Source of the DNA: Muribaculaceae bacterium
GTDB taxonomy: Bacteria > Bacteroidota > Bacteroidia > Bacteroidales > Muribaculaceae
Reading direction: 5' to 3'
DNA length: 64,000 nt
Assembly (NCBI GenBank): GCA_017443765.1
Contig: JAFSYB010000025.1
Coordinates: forward strand, 1 to 64,000
Of the stretch, positions 37,488 to 46,013 are shown one piece after another (position 1 is the stretch's first letter; every line of letters begins with the position of its first letter). The position numbers and the translations under genes are program-made. The notes below the pieces were generated by a model. It searched no databases, was not told the DNA's origin, and was given only the letters and a program-made list of their open reading frames with translations.

Positions 37488-37494
37488 CACTATC

Positions 37495-37818
37495 ATGGTA
37501 CACCTATTAGCAACATCGCACAAAGGCCGGGAATACCCCGGGAGCTGGGCGGCAACGAGCCTGAGCGGTTTCTGCTCGCTGATGTCACGCAACTTGGCTG
37601 CGCTGGCTGTAATCGTGCTGCTTGCCCTGCCCATAGTCAATCATGACTGGTCGAACATCGTTACGGGTGTGTCGATAGTGCTGTTGCTGCTTGCCGCCGC
37701 GGCCATCCTGCACGAGGGCCAGGAGCGCTGGTGCGAGGCCATCTACCGGCGCCAGCTGCTCAGGCACCAGCGCCAGCCACGGGAACAGCGGCTTTCGTGT
37801 GACGACCATCCCATTTGA
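37495..37818 (+). CDS. Small two-helix membrane protein, unknown
   Basis: 107 residues. Two hydrophobic segments (NLAALAVIVLLALPIV and IVTGVSIVLLLLAAAAIL) are followed by a basic, Gln/Arg-rich tail. No family is recognised. The ATG at 37495 directly follows a near-consensus promoter; an internal ATG at residue 30 would still keep both helices. Support is the promoter and the hydrophobic pattern only. Confidence 0.5.
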   Translation: MVHLLATSHKGREYPGSWAATSLSGFCSLMSRNLAALAVIVLLALPIVNHDWSNIVTGVSIVLLLLAAAAILHEGQERWCEAIYRRQLLRHQRQPREQRLSCDDHPI

Positions 37819-37910
37819 GCACCTCACGGCTGCCGCACGATGGCGCCCCATGTGGGAATTCCCACACTAACTCAACGATTAAGCCATTTAGCAACAAAAA
37901 GACCAAAACA

Positions 37911-38438
37911 ATGAAACGAATCATTCTCACAATCGTGTGCCTGCTGCTGTCGTGGAGCGGCAGTGCTGTGCTGGCACAAGAACCCGACGTAGATGTTATT
38001 ACCAAAGCCAAAGAAAGCCCCTACCATGGACACGATGACGTTATCGTCGAGATGATGCCCGTGAGGAGAGCCGAAGCAGAACAAATCTTCAAGAGCGTTG
38101 AGCAGCCGCCCACATTCCCAGGCGGCGAGGCCGCGCTGATGAAGTATCTTATCTCGCACGTCCAGTACCCCGCCAAGGCTTATGAGAACAACGTCCAGGG
38201 ACGTGTCGTTATCCAGTTCGTGGTCGAGAAGGACGGCCATGTGGGCGAGGTAGAGGTGGTGCGTTCGGTGGATAATGATCTCGACAAGGAAGCTATCCGC
38301 GTGTGCAAAAGCCTGCCCAAGTTCACGCCAGGCCGCCAAGACGGCCAACCCGTGCGCGTGTGGTACACCCTGCCTGTGAGCTTCAAAATCCAGGTTCCAA
38401 TTAACCCGCCAGAACAATCCGCTGCCGGCGGTGATTGA
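37911..38438 (+). CDS. Periplasmic TonB C-terminal-domain protein
   Basis: 175 residues from the ATG at 37911 with a signal peptide (MKRIILTIVCLLLSWSGSAV). The C-terminal domain reads QPPTFPGGEAALMKYLISHV, VQYPAKAYENNVQGRVVIQF, VEKDGHVGEVEVVRS and FTPGRQDGQPVRVWYTLPV. This is the TonB energy-transducer C-terminal fold widely duplicated in Bacteroidetes. It lacks the membrane anchor plus proline-rich spacer of a true TonB, so it may be a periplasmic adaptor or decoy. It follows the small membrane protein by 92 bp. Confidence 0.88.
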   Translation: MKRIILTIVCLLLSWSGSAVLAQEPDVDVITKAKESPYHGHDDVIVEMMPVRRAEAEQIFKSVEQPPTFPGGEAALMKYLISHVQYPAKAYENNVQGRVVIQFVVEKDGHVGEVEVVRSVDNDLDKEAIRVCKSLPKFTPGRQDGQPVRVWYTLPVSFKIQVPINPPEQSAAGGD

Positions 38439-38947
38439 ACGCAGCCTGCAAAACCACATTGGCTTTATCAGCTCATAGCATTTAAGGTGGGGCTATAAAT
38501 CACAAAAATGAGTAACCATGTTTCGGCCATCTCGGTGCGTCTTGGCGGCATATTTTGTGGCACCCGCAATAACCTGTGTTATTGATTAAGAGTCATGATT
38601 ATTACGGAAATGCCAAAACGGTCTCTATCGCCGACAGGCGACGACAAAACAGAAAACCCGGCCATGACGGGCGCGCAGCGACTGAATGGTGGGGGGATCG
38701 CCTTAATCCACTCTCCACTTCAAGGGTAGCCACATCAAGCATAGCGGTCCTGCGTTCTAACGGTTTTGGAACGCAGGACCGCTTTTTTTGTATCTTGGGC
38801 AAAACCAAGTGTCAGCTGGCTGTAGGCCACCCGGGCTGGTTCGGGGACTGGCGACCCGCGGGCCGCTCGACCTCTTCGAGGTCGTGGCCTGGGCTTTCAA
38901 ACAACGTCACTGGCCAGGCAAGCGAAGTCGCCGGCCACGGGTGATGG
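38439..38947 (+). other. Gene-free stretch ending in an orphan terminator
   Basis: About 300 bp with no convincing coding frame lie between the TonB-domain gene and a strong plus-strand terminator at 38743-38789. The stretch could hold a small RNA or a long 3' UTR. Beyond the terminator I see only a short CGACCTC/GAGGTCG inverted repeat near 38868-38884. Confidence 0.4.
38743..38789 (+). terminator. Strong intrinsic terminator without an obvious gene
   Basis: AGCGGTCCTGCGTTC (38743-38757) and GAACGCAGGACCGCT (38769-38783) are perfect 15-bp complements, followed by seven T. The nearest plus-strand stop is 304 bp upstream. Confidence 0.9.
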
Positions 38948-40750
38948 TCACTGGTTGAGTATGATGTTGATCAGTGCGTTGATGTCGGTGATGGACACGC
39001 TGTCGGCGCCGGTGATGAGGGCTCGGCCGTCGTAGTTGGCGGCATCGTCCATGTCGAGGATAATGTTGATCAAGATGTTCAGGTCGTCGATGCCTACATC
39101 GCCGTCGCCGTTGACATCGCCGGGCAGGGAGTCGGCGGGGTAGCCCTTGCAATACCACAGCGTGGCCACGCCGTCGTCGGCGAGGCAGATTTCGGTAATG
39201 GGCTTGTCTACCACTCCGGCGCCGCCAGAGTAGGCAGCGAGGGTGCCATCGGCCCTCATATTGGCCGTCATGGACGGCGTGGAGGAGGCGGTGAGGCTTT
39301 GGTTCTTGGGGCCGTAGGTGTCGTCCGACACATTGTAGGAGTTTAGCATGGCGTCGGCGGGGACAAGGGTGGCCAGCTGCACCGTAGAGTCGTTGACCGT
39401 GTTTCCGGCCCACCTGTCGGGGAGGTAGGTGAAGTGGGTGATGAGGACGCCGTCGGCGGGAATGTAAAGGTCCCACCCCTGGCGGCGGCGGTTCTCGAGC
39501 ATATAGAACTCATTCTCGTTCATCGCTGTGACTTTCAGGGCGACATCGTTGTCGGGGTTTAGGCTGTTGAACACGGGCAGGGTGTACTGGGTGTCGTTAC
39601 GTGGCGTGATGGGTGTGATCCAGCCCATAGCCATCTTCTCGTAGGCGCTGTAGCCAATGGGGGTGTCGCCATCGATGTCGCCGCCATTGTAGCAGCCCTT
39701 GTCCATCAGGCTCCACACATTCATGCCAAAGTAGCCGTGCTTATAGGTGGTTTCGTAGAAGTCGGGCAAGCCCATGCAATGCGAGAACTCGTGGCAGAAT
39801 GTGCCGATGCCGTCGAGCACGGTGCTGTAGTCATTGTCGCCGCCAATCTCGTTGAAGACGGCAAACTTGTCGATAATCACGCCATTGCGGTCAACGGGGC
39901 CGATGCCGTCGTTATACTCTTTCGCATTGGTGAAATCCCATTGGCAGGGCCACACGGTGTTGCTGATGTGGGACTGCGCCTCGCCCACACCGGCATAGAC
40001 CACGATGCAGACATCGGCCTGCCCGTCGCCATCGTTGTCGTACTGGCTCCAGTCGATGTCGTCGCCGGCCTTGTCGATGGCTTCCTGCGTCATGCGCGCC
40101 ACACCGGCATCGAGCCCTCGCACATTGCGTCCGTAGGTGTAGCGTGTACCCGACAGGTCGTAGATGCCGTAGAGGTCGAACTGTGGGGTGTACTGGCCGT
40201 TGCTCTGGTCGGTGAAGTATTGCAGCACGCTCTTGGGGTTGGTCTTGTATTGCGCCTCGAAATCGGCCAGGGTGTTCGACATCTTCTTGTCGGAGTACTG
40301 AACGAGTAGTATGGGCACCCTCGGCGAACCGGTGGTGGGCACCTGAGTGAATTGCAGCTGGTTGTCTTCGGCACGATGCTGCCCCGCGGCCTTTGGGCCG
40401 CGCATTGCGCCGGAGCGTTGCGCGTGCTCAACGAGGGCTTGTATGGTGAAGCGGCCGGCGTTCAGGTTGAGGAACTCAAGCTCGTGGGCCGTGCGGTGTG
40501 CCGCGTCGTGGGCGCGCACCGCAGTGATGCCTGTGGCCGAGTGGTAGTAGTAGTCGCCATCGTCGGCCTGGGCGATGGTCAGGCCATCGGCCGTGGCAAG
40601 GCTGTGGCAGCGCTCATCGCCGAGCTGTTGCACCTGCAAGGAGGTGCCGTCGCTCTGCACTACGGTGAACAGCCCGGGCTTTGCCGGGATAGCGTGCGCG
40701 GCGGCCGCCGCCAGCAGCGCCACCGCAAATAGTAGTTGGATTTTCTTCAT
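38948..40750 (-). CDS. M6-family metalloprotease with C-terminal dockerin-like pair
   Basis: 600 residues with a signal peptide. An N-terminal propeptide-like region (FTVVQSDGTSLQVQQLGDE) precedes the M6 catalytic domain: VPILLVQYSDKKM, YDNDGDGQADVCIVVYAG and the zinc site FCHEFSHCMGLPDFYE, with an extended HExxHxxGxxD. The C-terminus has two dockerin-like loops, GDVNGDGDVGIDDLN and a degenerate second one (ITGADSVSITDIN). It is probably a secreted protease acting on host or dietary protein or on surface proteins. M6 members include immune inhibitor A. Confidence 0.9.
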   Translation of the reverse strand: MKKIQLLFAVALLAAAAAHAIPAKPGLFTVVQSDGTSLQVQQLGDERCHSLATADGLTIAQADDGDYYYHSATGITAVRAHDAAHRTAHELEFLNLNAGRFTIQALVEHAQRSGAMRGPKAAGQHRAEDNQLQFTQVPTTGSPRVPILLVQYSDKKMSNTLADFEAQYKTNPKSVLQYFTDQSNGQYTPQFDLYGIYDLSGTRYTYGRNVRGLDAGVARMTQEAIDKAGDDIDWSQYDNDGDGQADVCIVVYAGVGEAQSHISNTVWPCQWDFTNAKEYNDGIGPVDRNGVIIDKFAVFNEIGGDNDYSTVLDGIGTFCHEFSHCMGLPDFYETTYKHGYFGMNVWSLMDKGCYNGGDIDGDTPIGYSAYEKMAMGWITPITPRNDTQYTLPVFNSLNPDNDVALKVTAMNENEFYMLENRRRQGWDLYIPADGVLITHFTYLPDRWAGNTVNDSTVQLATLVPADAMLNSYNVSDDTYGPKNQSLTASSTPSMTANMRADGTLAAYSGGAGVVDKPITEICLADDGVATLWYCKGYPADSLPGDVNGDGDVGIDDLNILINIILDMDDAANYDGRALITGADSVSITDINALINIILNQ

Positions 40751-41021
40751 CTCTCACAAAGGATATAAAAAACGTGTGCCGCCCCATGCGGCAATGAAAA
40801 TGCAAATATAGCGCAAAAAACGGAATTGGCCGCCTGGCTTAACAATTTGTAACTAAAAACGCAAGCCGTGGCTGCGTTTCAACGTGTTTGAGGGTAATTA
40901 CCCATGGGTGTAACCATGCAAAGCCCCCCGAAGCGACACCAGGGAGCCTTTGACCATGGCGGTATCCGCAAACACACGGTTTTGCGGGTGTACTGAGTTT
41001 TGATTTCTTGCGAAACTTGAA

Positions 41022-42029
41022 TTATTTCAATTGATTATATATTTCATCCGTCACAGGTTCCAGCCACTCATTTGAGGCTCCTTCTTGGACGTCCTTATGA
41101 TAGGTCAGGTGTTGGAACCAACAATCTTTGGCGGCACCGTGCCAGTGCTTGGTCTCGGCGGGGATGGCGATGACAGTGCCAGGAGTCATTGAGATGGCCT
41201 CCTTGCCCCATTCCTGATACCAGCCGCGACCACTGACGCAGATGAGCACCTGCACCTGCTTGTGGTGTATGTGCCAGTTATTACGGCAGCGAGGTTCAAA
41301 GGTGACGTTAAGCACCCCGTCACCCACGTCGGCCAGATAGCTGTTGCCGATGAAGTACTGAGCATAGGCGTTATTGGGCTGGCCTTTGGGCCATTTGCTT
41401 CTCAGGGTATAGCCCTCGCTGTCGAGCCAAGCGCAGAGTTCATCGACGAGTTCCTGCGAGTTGCCCATGTTCACGGCACCACGCTTGTGGGCAGCCAATT
41501 GTGGGTCAACGCCTTCGAGGCCGCTCAGCGCCGCTACGGTTACTATCTCGCGGTCGGCATTGGAGAGTTGGTCGCCACCGAAGATGTCGCCGAAGAGGTG
41601 CGACTTCAGATAGTAGTCATCTTGCGGACAGAAATCGTAGTCGAATGCGCGGCCAGAGAGTTGCGTCTGCACCTCGGCACCTTGCTGCAGAGCCTTTGCA
41701 GCATCGTTCCAAACGTCAGGACGCGCCCATGGTTTGCCATCCTGCCACTCCGGCTGTCTGTTTTCCAACACCTTACTTAATACACCTAACGCATTCAGCG
41801 AGCGGGGGAAACCCGTGTAGGCATAGAGTTGCGAGAAAGCCTCCTTCAGTTCGTTGATGGTCACGCCGCCCGCCAGTGCCGAGCGCACCGCGGGTTCCAA
41901 CCGCACTAAGTCACCCTGTGCCATCAGACAGGCACACGCCGCCAGTCCCCGCTGACGTTCCGTCAGCGTCTGACCATTTACTATTGCCATAGTCAATACA
42001 ATTATTAATAACGTTTTGATTCGCCTCAT
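41022..42029 (-). CDS. Carboxymuconolactone decarboxylase-like plus cupin fusion, secreted
   Basis: 335 residues with a signal-like N-terminus (MRRIKTLLIIVLTMAIVNG). Two CMD/AhpD-type helical repeats (about 30-110 and 145-225: GGVTINELKEAFSQLYAYTG, SNADREIVTVAALSGLEGV) are joined to a cupin (about 230-320: NNWHIHHKQVQVLICVSGRG, PGTVIAIPAETKHWHGA) with His metal ligands. It is the last gene of a seven-gene redox cluster, 11 bp after the aldo-keto reductase. CMD-cupin proteins accompany aldehyde and quinone detoxification genes; the exact substrate is unknown. Confidence 0.85.
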   Translation of the reverse strand: MRRIKTLLIIVLTMAIVNGQTLTERQRGLAACACLMAQGDLVRLEPAVRSALAGGVTINELKEAFSQLYAYTGFPRSLNALGVLSKVLENRQPEWQDGKPWARPDVWNDAAKALQQGAEVQTQLSGRAFDYDFCPQDDYYLKSHLFGDIFGGDQLSNADREIVTVAALSGLEGVDPQLAAHKRGAVNMGNSQELVDELCAWLDSEGYTLRSKWPKGQPNNAYAQYFIGNSYLADVGDGVLNVTFEPRCRNNWHIHHKQVQVLICVSGRGWYQEWGKEAISMTPGTVIAIPAETKHWHGAAKDCWFQHLTYHKDVQEGASNEWLEPVTDEIYNQLK

Positions 42030-42040
42030 ATAACCTAATT

Positions 42041-42886
42041 TTAGCCGTATGTCTCGATAAGATACTTCACGAACTGCATATCGCTGAAGTTCACCGTGCC
42101 GCTGTCGTGCTGGTTCAACGTGGCAATCTCGGCCATGTCGGCGTCGGAGAGCGTGAAGTCGAAGATGTCGAGGTTCTGTGCCATGCGCTCCTTGTGTGTA
42201 CTCTTGGGGATGGCCACGATGCCGCGCTGCGTGAGCCAGCGTAGAGCCACCTGCGAGGCCGTCTTGCCGTACTTGGCACCGATGCCACCGAGCAGCTCGC
42301 TCTTGATGATGCCGTCAACGCCTTGTCCGCCCAGCGGCCCCCACGCCATCAACGCGCAGCCCGTATCGGCAAGCAGCGGCTCGATGCCGTGCTGCTGAAT
42401 CAGGGCATTGCACTGCAACTGGTTCACCATCGGCTTCACATCCACATAGTGGTGGAAGTCGAAGTAGCGAGCTTCCTGAAAGTTGCTGACACCGATGGCC
42501 CGCACCTTGCCATCCTTGTATGCCCGCTCCATCGCCCGCCACGTGCCGAACACGTCGCCGTAGGCCTGGTGGATGAGCAGCAGGTCCATGTAGTCCGTCT
42601 GCAATTTGCGCAGGCTCTCGTTGATGCTTCTGGCGGCTTTCTCCTCTCCAGCATTCGAAATCCACACCTTTGTCACGAGAAAAATATCCTCGCGCCTCAG
42701 TCCGCTCTTGCGCCATGCCGCCCCCACGCCCTCTTCGTTGGCATAGGCCTGCGCCGTGTCAATCATGCGATAGCCCACGCTCAGCGCATCGCTCACGCAA
42801 CGCTCACACTCCCCTGGATTTACTTGGAACACGCCGTATCCCAAGAGGGGCATTTCAAGCCCATTACTCAGTTTGATAGTCTCCAT
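42041..42886 (-). CDS. Aldo/keto reductase
   Basis: 281 residues, the usual length. The AKR tetrad is visible: Asp and Tyr in MIDTAQAYANEEGVG, Lys in LVTKVWI and His in LLIHQAYGDV. The NADPH site motif is IPKSTHKERMAQN. It reduces aldehydes or ketones (2,5-diketo-gluconate reductase-like subgroup) in the cytoplasm. It is a member of the 41022-47129 cluster, 40 bp downstream of the AraC-type regulator. Confidence 0.93.
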   Translation of the reverse strand: METIKLSNGLEMPLLGYGVFQVNPGECERCVSDALSVGYRMIDTAQAYANEEGVGAAWRKSGLRREDIFLVTKVWISNAGEEKAARSINESLRKLQTDYMDLLLIHQAYGDVFGTWRAMERAYKDGKVRAIGVSNFQEARYFDFHHYVDVKPMVNQLQCNALIQQHGIEPLLADTGCALMAWGPLGGQGVDGIIKSELLGGIGAKYGKTASQVALRWLTQRGIVAIPKSTHKERMAQNLDIFDFTLSDADMAEIATLNQHDSGTVNFSDMQFVKYLIETYG

Positions 42887-42926
42887 ATCTTTGATACTTT
42901 ATAGGTGAAATGATTTCCTACATATT

Positions 42927-43826
42927 TCAGTTTCTATACTCGCTCGGCGTCATTCCGACCTCCTTTTTGAACAGCCTTGTGAAGTGCTGCGGATACTGGA
43001 AGCCGAGTTTAGCGGCAATCTGGTTGAGCGACAAGTCGCGGTCGCGGACGTACTGCTTCGAGAGGTCGATGACCTTGTTTTGGATGTAGCGTTGTGCCGT
43101 CACGCCCATTTCCTTTTTCACAAGGTCGCCAAAGTAGCCGGGTGAGAGGCAGGCGCGTTGGGCAAAGTAGGCCACGGTGGGCAGTCCGCGCCGCTCGGCC
43201 TCGCCGCTGAGGAAGTAGTCGGCCAACTGGCGCTCGAAGGCGCTGATGATGTCGCTGTTCACGCGGTGGCGGGTGATGAACTGGCGGTCGTAGTATCGCA
43301 TGCAGTAGTCAAGCAGGAGTCCGATGGCATCGGTGATGAGCGTCTGCGAGTGCTTGTCGACAGGGTGCTGCAACTCCTCCTCGATGCTGTCCATCAGAGC
43401 GTTAACAATAGCCTGCTCGCGCTCAGAGAGGTGCAGAGCCTCGCGCTGGTCGTAGTCGAAGAACGTGTAGTCGTGGATGCGCCGGGCCAGCGGCATGCCA
43501 TAGATAAGGTCGGGGTGGAACAGCAGTCCTCGCGAGGGCGGCATGGGCCTCGAAGCGTCCCATTCCACCTCGAGTACTTGCCCGGGCTTGAAACTCACCA
43601 CCGTGCCAGCCTGGTAGTCGTACTTCTCGCGCCCATAGCGAATGGAGCAGCCCTCGCCCTGCTTCAGGAACAGCGCGTAGAGTCCGTAGCCGAGCCGAAT
43701 ATGATTCATGCTCACGGGCGGCTCCGTTGCGTGATTCACCACCGCCACCAGGGGGTGCAGCGTTTCCCAGCCGTACATCTTGTTATACGCATCGACCGAG
43801 TTGATTTGGATAATCTTGTCTGCCAT
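42927..43826 (-). CDS. AraC-family transcriptional regulator
   Basis: 299 residues. An N-terminal cupin-like sensing domain (AGTVVSFKPGQVLEVEWD) is followed by an AraC-type double helix-turn-helix: AQRACLSPGYFGDLVKKEMG, then LSLNQIAAKLGFQYPQHFTRLF, closing with VGMTPSEYRN. It lies inside the redox cluster, 3 bp downstream of the alpha/beta hydrolase, and is the obvious candidate regulator of the cluster. Confidence 0.93.
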   Translation of the reverse strand: MADKIIQINSVDAYNKMYGWETLHPLVAVVNHATEPPVSMNHIRLGYGLYALFLKQGEGCSIRYGREKYDYQAGTVVSFKPGQVLEVEWDASRPMPPSRGLLFHPDLIYGMPLARRIHDYTFFDYDQREALHLSEREQAIVNALMDSIEEELQHPVDKHSQTLITDAIGLLLDYCMRYYDRQFITRHRVNSDIISAFERQLADYFLSGEAERRGLPTVAYFAQRACLSPGYFGDLVKKEMGVTAQRYIQNKVIDLSKQYVRDRDLSLNQIAAKLGFQYPQHFTRLFKKEVGMTPSEYRN

Positions 43827-43829
43827 AGC

Positions 43830-44894
43830 CTATTTAAGATTGGTTTTGAAGAACTCCTCCAGCTTGTCCCAAGGGATGTAGTTGCCGTTTCCGCCGTCGT
43901 AGAGGTCGCAGTGGGTGGCACCGGGGATGATCATCAGTTCCTTGTTCTCGCCCTTGAGGAGCTTGAAGGCGTCCTCGCCCATGTAGCGGCTGTGGGCCTT
44001 CTCGCCGTGGATGATGAGGACGGCGCTTTGAATCTCGCCGGCATAATGGAGCAGACGAGTGTTCATCATGGGCATCATGCCGCCCGTGACCCAGCCGTCG
44101 GTGGAGTTGCCGCTGCGCTCATGGTAGCCCCGCGGGGTCTTGTAGTAGTCGTAGTAGTCCTTTACAAACTGGGGAGCATCGTCGGGCAACGGGTCAACCA
44201 CACCTCCGGCACGTGGATGCTCACCCGTGCGGAAGTCCTCGGTGCGCTGACGGGCCACCATCTGGCGCATCTGGTAGCGGGCTTCCTCGCTGTCGTTCTG
44301 GTCGAAGTAGCCTTTCTCGTTGATGCGCGTCAGTTCATACATCGTCGAGGCCACGGTAGCCTTGATGCGGGGGTCAACAGCCGCCACATTCAGGGCGAAG
44401 CCACCCCAGCCGCAGATACCGATGACCCCGATGCGCTCGGGGTCAACCCGTTCGCAGTTCGACAGGAAATCGACGGCGGCACTGTAGTCCTCGGTGTTGA
44501 TGTCGGGCGAGGCAATACGTCGCGGCTCGCCGCCGCTCTCGCCAGTGAACGATGGGTCGAAGGCCAGCGTCACGAAGCCGCGCTCAGCCATCGTCTGCGC
44601 ATAGAGGCCGCTCGACTGCTCCTTCACGGCTCCGAAAGGACCGCAGACGGCGATGGCCGCCAGCCTGCCCTCGGCGTTCTTGGGTACATACATGTCGGCC
44701 GCCAGCGTGATACCGAAAAGGTTGGTGAACGTCACTTTCTTGTGGTCCACCCGGTCGCTCTTTGGGAACGTCTTGTCCCACTCCTGCGTCAGTTGTAATT
44801 CCTGAATCATATTCTCTTCTTTCGTTTGTTTGTTATTATTGTTGCAAGCCGCCAGCACTCCCACTGCGAGCATTGCCAATAATATCTTTTTCAT
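43830..44894 (-). CDS. Alpha/beta hydrolase lipoprotein (dienelactone hydrolase-like)
   Basis: 354 residues. The signal peptide ends in a lipobox (GVLAACNNNN). The nucleophile elbow reads GICGWGG, with Cys instead of Ser as in dienelactone hydrolases. The acid/His region is near HGEKAHSRYMGEDAF and GATHCDLYDGG. It is probably attached to the periplasmic or outer membrane face. Substrates of this subgroup are poorly known. It sits in the redox cluster between the acetyltransferase and the AraC regulator. Confidence 0.87.
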   Translation of the reverse strand: MKKILLAMLAVGVLAACNNNNKQTKEENMIQELQLTQEWDKTFPKSDRVDHKKVTFTNLFGITLAADMYVPKNAEGRLAAIAVCGPFGAVKEQSSGLYAQTMAERGFVTLAFDPSFTGESGGEPRRIASPDINTEDYSAAVDFLSNCERVDPERIGVIGICGWGGFALNVAAVDPRIKATVASTMYELTRINEKGYFDQNDSEEARYQMRQMVARQRTEDFRTGEHPRAGGVVDPLPDDAPQFVKDYYDYYKTPRGYHERSGNSTDGWVTGGMMPMMNTRLLHYAGEIQSAVLIIHGEKAHSRYMGEDAFKLLKGENKELMIIPGATHCDLYDGGNGNYIPWDKLEEFFKTNLK

Positions 44895-44902
44895 GACTAT
44901 AC

Positions 44903-45478
44903 TTACTCATTTATTTCAATTCTCTTTATCAACTTGGCAGGGACACCGCCAACAACAGTGTTCGGCTCGACGTCCCTTGTTACCACAGCCCCCGCGGCCA
45001 CTACGGCACCATCGCCGATAGTCACTCCAGCCAGAATGGTAGAGTTGGCTCCTATCCACACGTTCTTGCCGATGTGTATCGGTGCGTAGGTCATGCTGTG
45101 GCGGTGTTCGGGATTCAGCTCGTGATTGATGGTAGCCAACACCGTGTTGTGGCCAATCAGTGCACCCTGGTCAATCGTAATGCCGCCCTGGTCTTGGAAC
45201 TTGCAGCCCATATTGATGAACACCCCTTCTGCAAGAACGGTGTTCTTCCCACAGTCGGTATGGAACGGCGGAAACAGGCCCACGCTCTTGGGCACCTCCC
45301 TGCCAAACAGCTGCTCCAGCAATGAATGCAGTTCATCGGGTGTATGATATGTCCCATTGATTTCAGACGTAATCTTCAGTGCCTCCTGCGACAGCTGATG
45401 AAACATCATGTGTACATCGGAACCATCAACAACTGGTTTTCCAGATGCCATGTACGCTCTAAAATCCTGAATGCTCAT
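44903..45478 (-). CDS. Left-handed beta-helix acetyltransferase (maltose/galactoside O-acetyltransferase-like)
   Basis: 191 residues from the ATG at 45478, which overlaps the stop of the flavodoxin gene (ATGA), so the two are translationally coupled. Hexapeptide repeats include [39 protein letters not shown] and [16 protein letters not shown]. The tail [13 protein letters not shown] is the CoA-binding end of the family. It O-acetylates a sugar or small hydroxyl compound; the substrate is unknown. The in-frame upstream extension has no start supported by context. Confidence 0.93.
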   Translation of the reverse strand: MSIQDFRAYMASGKPVVDGSDVHMMFHQLSQEALKITSEINGTYHTPDELHSLLEQLFGREVPKSVGLFPPFHTDCGKNTVLAEGVFINMGCKFQDQGGITIDQGALIGHNTVLATINHELNPEHRHSMTYAPIHIGKNVWIGANSTILAGVTIGDGAVVAAGAVVTRDVEPNTVVGGVPAKLIKRIEINE

Positions 45479-46011
45479 ATACTTTTCCCCAACTCGAAAG
45501 CTTCGTGCAACTTGGCATTGCCGTCTATTTCCCGTGCATCGTTCACTCCTCCGCAAAAGAGCGTACCTGCCAGTCGGCTTTTGGGATAACAGTCGATCCA
45601 CCCCGTCAGTCCTTTCTCTGCACGCTTCGGTATTTCTTCCTCGTCCTCGGCTGCCGTGGTCAGCAGATACACATCGCGGAACTTGTAGTCAAGCGAGAAC
45701 ATGGCGTTCATGCGATCTATCAGCGTCTTCATCTGTCCGCTCATCTCATAATAATATATAGGTGTAGCCCACACCACGACATCGGCCTCCAATACCTTTG
45801 CCATAATGTCGTTCGCATCGTCGTTGATGACGCACTTTCCCAATTTTTGACAGCCGAGGCAACCCTTGCAGAACTGAATATCCTTGCCTACGAGGGAAAT
45901 CTTTTCCACATCGTTTCCGGCCCTCTTGGCACCTTCCACGAAACTGTCGGCGAGCATATCGCTGTTTGATCCACGACGAAGACTCGTCGAAATAACAATT
46001 ACTCGTTTCAT
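45475..46011 (-). CDS. NADPH-dependent FMN reductase / iron-sulfur flavoprotein-like
   Basis: 178 residues. The flavodoxin-like FMN site is [17 protein letters not shown] near the N-terminus. A cysteine set [14 protein letters not shown] near residues 47-60 resembles iron-sulfur flavoproteins. [19 protein letters not shown] is the isoalloxazine-side loop. It probably reduces quinones or other acceptors using NAD(P)H. It follows the secreted flavodoxin-cyclophilin gene by 2 bp and overlaps the acetyltransferase by 4 bp. Confidence 0.92.
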   Translation of the reverse strand: MKRVIVISTSLRRGSNSDMLADSFVEGAKRAGNDVEKISLVGKDIQFCKGCLGCQKLGKCVINDDANDIMAKVLEADVVVWATPIYYYEMSGQMKTLIDRMNAMFSLDYKFRDVYLLTTAAEDEEEIPKRAEKGLTGWIDCYPKSRLAGTLFCGGVNDAREIDGNAKLHEAFELGKSI

Positions 46012-46013
46012 AT

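Noticed and set aside
38576-38944. 122-codon plus-strand frame over the orphan terminator
   Set aside because: It would run through a perfect 15-bp terminator hairpin and its composition is not protein-like.
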